Origin: Cycas panzhihuaensis | Lineage: Eukaryota > Cycadophyta | Reading direction: 5' to 3' | Length of the DNA stretch: 64,000 bases | Assembly: GCA_023213395.1 (NCBI GenBank) | Contig: CM041465.1 | Coordinates: forward strand, 51,653,741 to 51,717,740 | In this document: in pieces, positions 59,701 to 64,000 of the stretch | How positions within the stretch are numbered: the first letter of the stretch is position 1 | Layout of the letters: each line of letters begins with the position of its first letter | Translations under genes and position numbers: made by a program | The notes under the pieces: model-generated | The model's input: the letters and a program-made list of their open reading frames with translations, nothing else | What the model was told of the DNA's origin: nothing | Database searches by the model: none

Positions 59701-62700
59701 TTAAGAAGAATGTTTAGATTGCTAGAGCCCTAGGTGTACTTTAACTAACTAGAGGAAGTGATCACTAAAGATAATAATCTACCCAAAGAGATGACAAGAT
59801 GGGAAGTGAAGCCTCTTAAAAGGAGTCAAAAGAGGGAAGAACTAAAGGTATAATTATTTAGAGATGATATTAAACTCTGGATAAGTATTTTATCCAACAT
59901 TTTTGGCTACCTAGATGACTCTCAACTTAGGGTTCTTCATGCATATATTATTGCTCAACACCTTAAGGGATATTTTTTACTTAACTGGGTAGAAATTATT
60001 AGTAGTTATCTGGTGCAATAATGAAAAGGTCTCTCTTCAAGTGAGCATTTTCATATGAGTTCATATCTAATCTATATAATATTAGGCTTATTACAATTCC
60101 TTATGTTTTAAATAGATCCTCAAATATATAAGTTACCAGTCTAATACCAATACAATAAGGCATGGGACCAAAAAGCCCACTAATTTCTTTATTTGTTAGC
60201 TAATAACTTCATATGCCCATTGTCCTATATGTTTTTCCCAATACCTAGGATAGATAAAGATGTGAAATCATAGTTGAAAAGAGGAGATAGAATGAATGGG
60301 GATTTTTATTTATTTAATGATTATACCATAATCTAGTTCCATAGTTATAATGGGTTAGATTTGTAACTACCTAAGTGTCCTCCTATTAGATTACTTTTTA
60401 TAGAGATCTATAGATAGTTATCATTTATTATATAAAGGTTGTACCTTAAGTTTAAAAAGGATTCTTATCAGCCCTACTCCATTTATATAGGATACTGAGA
60501 AGTCTTAAGATGGAATGAAATAGAAAAGTTGGGCAAGCCACTAACTTCTAGGGACTATAATTTAAAGAAGACACCACCCAAGTACTATGACCCAAAAGGG
60601 ATAATGGTTTAATATATGAGAAGCATCATAATGACTTTATCTCAACATGTGATAGATAATTTAGAGAATCATAAGAACCAAGAAGATGATCAATTTATAT
60701 ATAAGTAAGATCTAATATGCTTTACAAAGGTTGACCAAATGGTAGTTAACTTAAAAACAACTGAAGAAGTAGAGGAAAGAGAAGATGAAGAAGAAGAAGA
60801 GGAGGAAAAAAAAGGTGAGGATGACCTAGTTAAATGTACACTATAGACCAATAAGAAGAGAAAAAGGATTAAGATAAAAGAGTAACCTACAAATACTAAG
60901 AAGAAGACTAAAACACCCACATTAGTCCCCTCCACTCATATAACTCCTTAGTGGATACCAATTCAAGTTCATATATAAGTAGAGGAAAGAATAGTATAGA
61001 TGGTAAATGATATAGGCTTTGAGCTACCACCTTCTCTCCCTCTTGTACAAACACAAACTCCTCTTGCTAAAACATAGGAGTAGACTTACCGAATAAAGAT
61101 GGAATCACTCCTTGAGTAATCCACCTTAAAGGCACCATCAATGGAGGTTCCTATGAATGTAATAAAGGTATTGAAGGTCTTACAAAAGGTTGAGTATTTT
61201 GAAGGGTTATTATCAAGCTCCTAGAAATAGATTAAGTTCTTTGAGAGTGTATAAGCATTAGAGGAAGAAACAAAGAAAGTAGCAAAAAAGTTAATACAAA
61301 GACTAATAAAGAAAATAATTGCTACTATTAAGCTAATGCCCATAATCTAAATTGACACCTTAAGAGGTGAAACTAAGAAGAAGAGAGTTGCTACCATAGA
61401 AGCCCAACTAGTAGGAGAGGATACTTAACAACCATCCCAATAGGAAGAGGTCACTACTCATTGGCCAAAGAAAGATATACTAGAGTAGTTGCATATATCA
61501 TATGATTTATCTATTTTAAATGTTGAGAAGATTATTGATGAATATGTATAATAGATGGAAGGACAAGATTTTTAAGAGGTGCATATTTTTGAGGAGGTGG
61601 ATACAATTAAATCTTACTAAAGGTAGGAGATCCCAAGCATCCAAATAAAAGAGAAGGCCATAATCCAACCTCTATTAAAAGATCCTATCTAGGAGGGAAT
61701 TCAAGACAATGAAATACAACTTGATCTATGGATTACCAAGAAAATAAAGAGTAGGTAGCTTATATTAACTTTTATATAGCCTCTAACCCTTGATATAATA
61801 ATTTAAGAAAGATTTTTATAATGGAGCAAAGAGGATAAAAGTTTCAAGAGAGCAATAGTTAAAGGAAAGAGAAAAGTTGAAATCAACTTTTGGCTAACTA
61901 AAAATGATATGATAGTGGAGCCTATGGATTTACATTTATCCATGGGACAATTAGTGAAGGTTAAATTTTTTTCCATATAGGCTTAGTTTTAATATGTAAT
62001 GCAAGAGAATGAAGCACTATAAGTAGAAATCATAACTATGTATAGTTAGATCAAGTAACTCCATAATGAATAGAGCAATAATATACCAATTAACTCATTA
62101 ATGGAGGGGCTTGCACCCAAAATTTAAGAAGTAATAAAAAATACAAGAGTGGAGTTTAGGAGTCTATAGTTTACAATGAGCTTAGTAGGTAAATTATGTA
62201 GAATTGAGGAGCATTGGGCAACCTATTCTTTTGAAACTTATTAATAGAATGAGAGATCTAGAAAAAAAGGATATAAAAATTAAGGTAGTAACTAGTTTGC
62301 TCTCAACATTTCAAAAGAAGCTATAGGAAGATGGTGATTTTTTAAAGTTTAGAAAATAATTAATTGATGATATCTCTAGAATTTGTCTAACTTATAAGCC
62401 ATTTATTCATAAATGTAACACATTTTGAATGAGGGGTTAGAGAGAAATAAAATGGTGGAGAAGGAAGTTAAGGAAGCAAATGAAATACTAGACCTCTTTA
62501 TGTTTGATATTTTATCTCTTGATCTTGATTTTGAGCATAGCATATTAGGAAATGAGGAGATGGTTGATATCAAAGTCTTTTATGACCCAGTTACTAATAT
62601 GTCAATGCTAATAGAGCAATAATTAAGTTTTAACTAGTAGATCAATTAGAGGGATGGGAAAATAGGATATTAACTTAGATAACTAGTAGGGCAATTTTGA

Positions 62701-62866
62701 AGTATTTACTAGATACATAAAGTCAAAGGTTGTTATCCTTAGAAGAATAGGTTTATGGGTTAGAATCAATGGTGGAAGTGTCCAACATATAAATAATCCA
62801 AAAATTTCATAAGAAGATGGCAATAAACATAGGTATACCTTCATCAACTATAGCTCCTTCGGAATA
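59701..62866 (+). pseudogene. Unidentified decayed reading frame, about 1,050 codons
   Basis: I do not recognise this protein. One frame holds from 59701 to about 62215, shifts for 62216-62415, returns for 62416-62622 (a clean end from NEGLERNKMVEKEVKEANEI), then shifts once more and seems to run to about 62866 (QLEGWENRILT, VYGLESMVEVSNI). Coding character shows in order: a hydrophobic, globular-looking part at 59880-60360 (DDSQLRVLHAYIIAQHLKGY, NWVEIISSYL, HFHMSSYLIYIILGL); DPKGIMV and SQHVIDNLENH near 60590-60660; an acidic run at 60766-60822; a basic KKRKR cluster at 60853-60867; a Lys-rich, coiled-coil-like stretch near 61270-61340. Dozens of stops mostly fit former Gln codons. No LTR, primer site, protease or RT was found beside it. 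It could be an extra frame of an unseen retroelement or a decayed host gene. Confidence 0.7.
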
Positions 62867-64000
62867 GAGGATAATTATTTATCAAGTTTATTGTACATAT
62901 TTAATGATTGGACATGATATTAGTAGTGGTTATGTAAGCTATTATTGAGATGGGGAAGTAATTAAGACACTTGTCTTTTGGTTGGTGATGAGTCACCATA
63001 CATATTGGTGGTAATTTTTAGATTTGAGGAGGGAATAATGGAAGTAATGAATAACTAATTTCCTAAATTTATTATGGCTTCAACACTAATTCTATAGATT
63101 TTCCCTCTAACAATTACTTAAAAAAAAGAAGAATAATATAAAGGGTCAAAGAAAAAAGGACATGATGGAGTTATTCAACTCATTACTTTGCTATTCTAGT
63201 TGTTACAAAACTAATTGGGATAAGGAGTATGTTCCATGTATTCCTAATCTTCTTAGTTTCTCATTTTCTTGTTTTCCTTTCATTGTCTTTCCTTGATTGC
63301 ATGCTTTATTTTTTTACTTATTTCATCCTAATTTGATCCATTTGTTTTGAATGTTTTTGACCATCTGTTGGTTTGTCTTCCTTCACACTTGATAAGTTAT
63401 ATATGCTTGTGGAGAAGGTCTAGCTCTTCAAATCTAGTAATTTATTCAACAAGCTGAAAGTCTCAATACTAAATACTTCCTAGATTAGAAGATTTTTTAT
63501 TTTCTTTAGTTTATAATAGGAGATTCTTCTGGGAAGCTCTTTACTCCAATTGATTATTGTAATCAAACTGATAAATCATTATAATCATACTATCATTGTA
63601 ATTTAACTCTTTGAAGATTAATAAAACATTATCATTTATATTTCACCTAATATGATCCTTAATTGATGGTTTATCAGTGAATGATCTATTGCCTTTTAAA
63701 ATTTAGAGAAATGTTTAATACTTAACATTCAATGTGTTTATGGATTTTCTATCATGCTTTCCTTCAAAACTCATTACTAATGTTTATTGGAGTGTATGCT
63801 AGGCATTACCAATTACAACATATTACTTAGTCTTGAAATTATTAAGGGTATGGAATTTACTTTTCTATTTTATTTATTGGCAATAATAAAAATTTCTGTG
63901 AAGGTCTATCTATTGTTGTTAAGAATAAGTTTCTCATTGTGTCAACATCTTTTATTCTACTTATTTTATTATATCTAGAATATCACTTTACTAGAGGACT
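62867..64000. other. AT-rich sequence after the unidentified frame
   Basis: No gene, LTR or primer site found. A polypurine-like segment AAAAAAAGAAGAATAATATAAAGGG occurs near 63120-63142 (only noted as purine-rich) but nothing LTR-like pairs with what follows. Confidence 0.45.

Noticed and set aside
60690-60935. Minus-strand frame of 81 codons with a Ser-rich run
   Set aside because: It is the complement of the Glu-rich GAA/GAG run of the plus-strand frame.
1-64000. Organelle-derived DNA, rRNA genes or host exons
   Set aside because: I saw no conserved organellar or rRNA stretch and no exon-like frame with splice signals. All recognised coding is mobile-element derived.

Overview
This window looks like intergenic heterochromatin from a large, repeat-rich plant nuclear genome. 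Four things point that way: Ty1/copia and Ty3/gypsy (chromovirus) retrotransposons with initiator-Met-tRNA primer sites, an L1-type LINE ending in an RNase H domain, a tRNA-derived SINE, and strong AT richness with in-frame stops at former Gln, Arg and Trp codons. I cannot name the species. I see no intact host gene and no RNA gene; every recognisable reading frame is a decaying mobile element except one unidentified frame at 59.7-62.9 kb.

Layout. (1) 1-4245: 3' part of a plus-strand copia element (copia-1), cut by the window edge. (2) 4.25-7.5 kb: no gene, with a degenerate LTR end and primer site at its right. (3) 7.5-29.85 kb: a nest. Fragments at 7521-7668 and 29619-29850 resemble two LTRs of an old minus-strand element (X). 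Inside it lie a minus-strand Tork/Tnt1-like copia (7952-19827, target duplication AAGTA) and a plus-strand copia-2 (21633-29297, duplication CCTCC), a relative of copia-1. The Tork element is itself split by a plus-strand chromovirus G1 (9872-16367, duplication ATCTC). (4) 30.3-47.9 kb: plus-strand copia-3, split between protease and integrase by a tandem minus-strand chromovirus array G2 (31880-45485) of the form LTR-internal-LTR-internal-LTR. A 5'-truncated L1 LINE (40139-41197, 17-bp duplication) sits in its second unit. (5) 48625-57375: a plus-strand LTR element with a short interior that shows no recognisable coding (duplication TTAGT). Its 5' LTR is split by minus-strand copia-4 (48749-54465, duplication CATAA/CATAG), which carries a SINE (53656-53955, 18-bp duplication). 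(6) 57.4-64 kb: AT-rich sequence holding the unidentified decayed reading frame of about 1,050 codons.

The elements do not form a working system; their relations are those of nested insertion. LTR divergence agrees with the nesting: roughly 15% for the outer Tork element against about 8% for G1 inside it. By-eye counts are approximate. Decay is dominated by C-to-T (G-to-A) transitions: G1 keeps essentially one frame over about 1,440 codons with about 40 stops and one clear frameshift.
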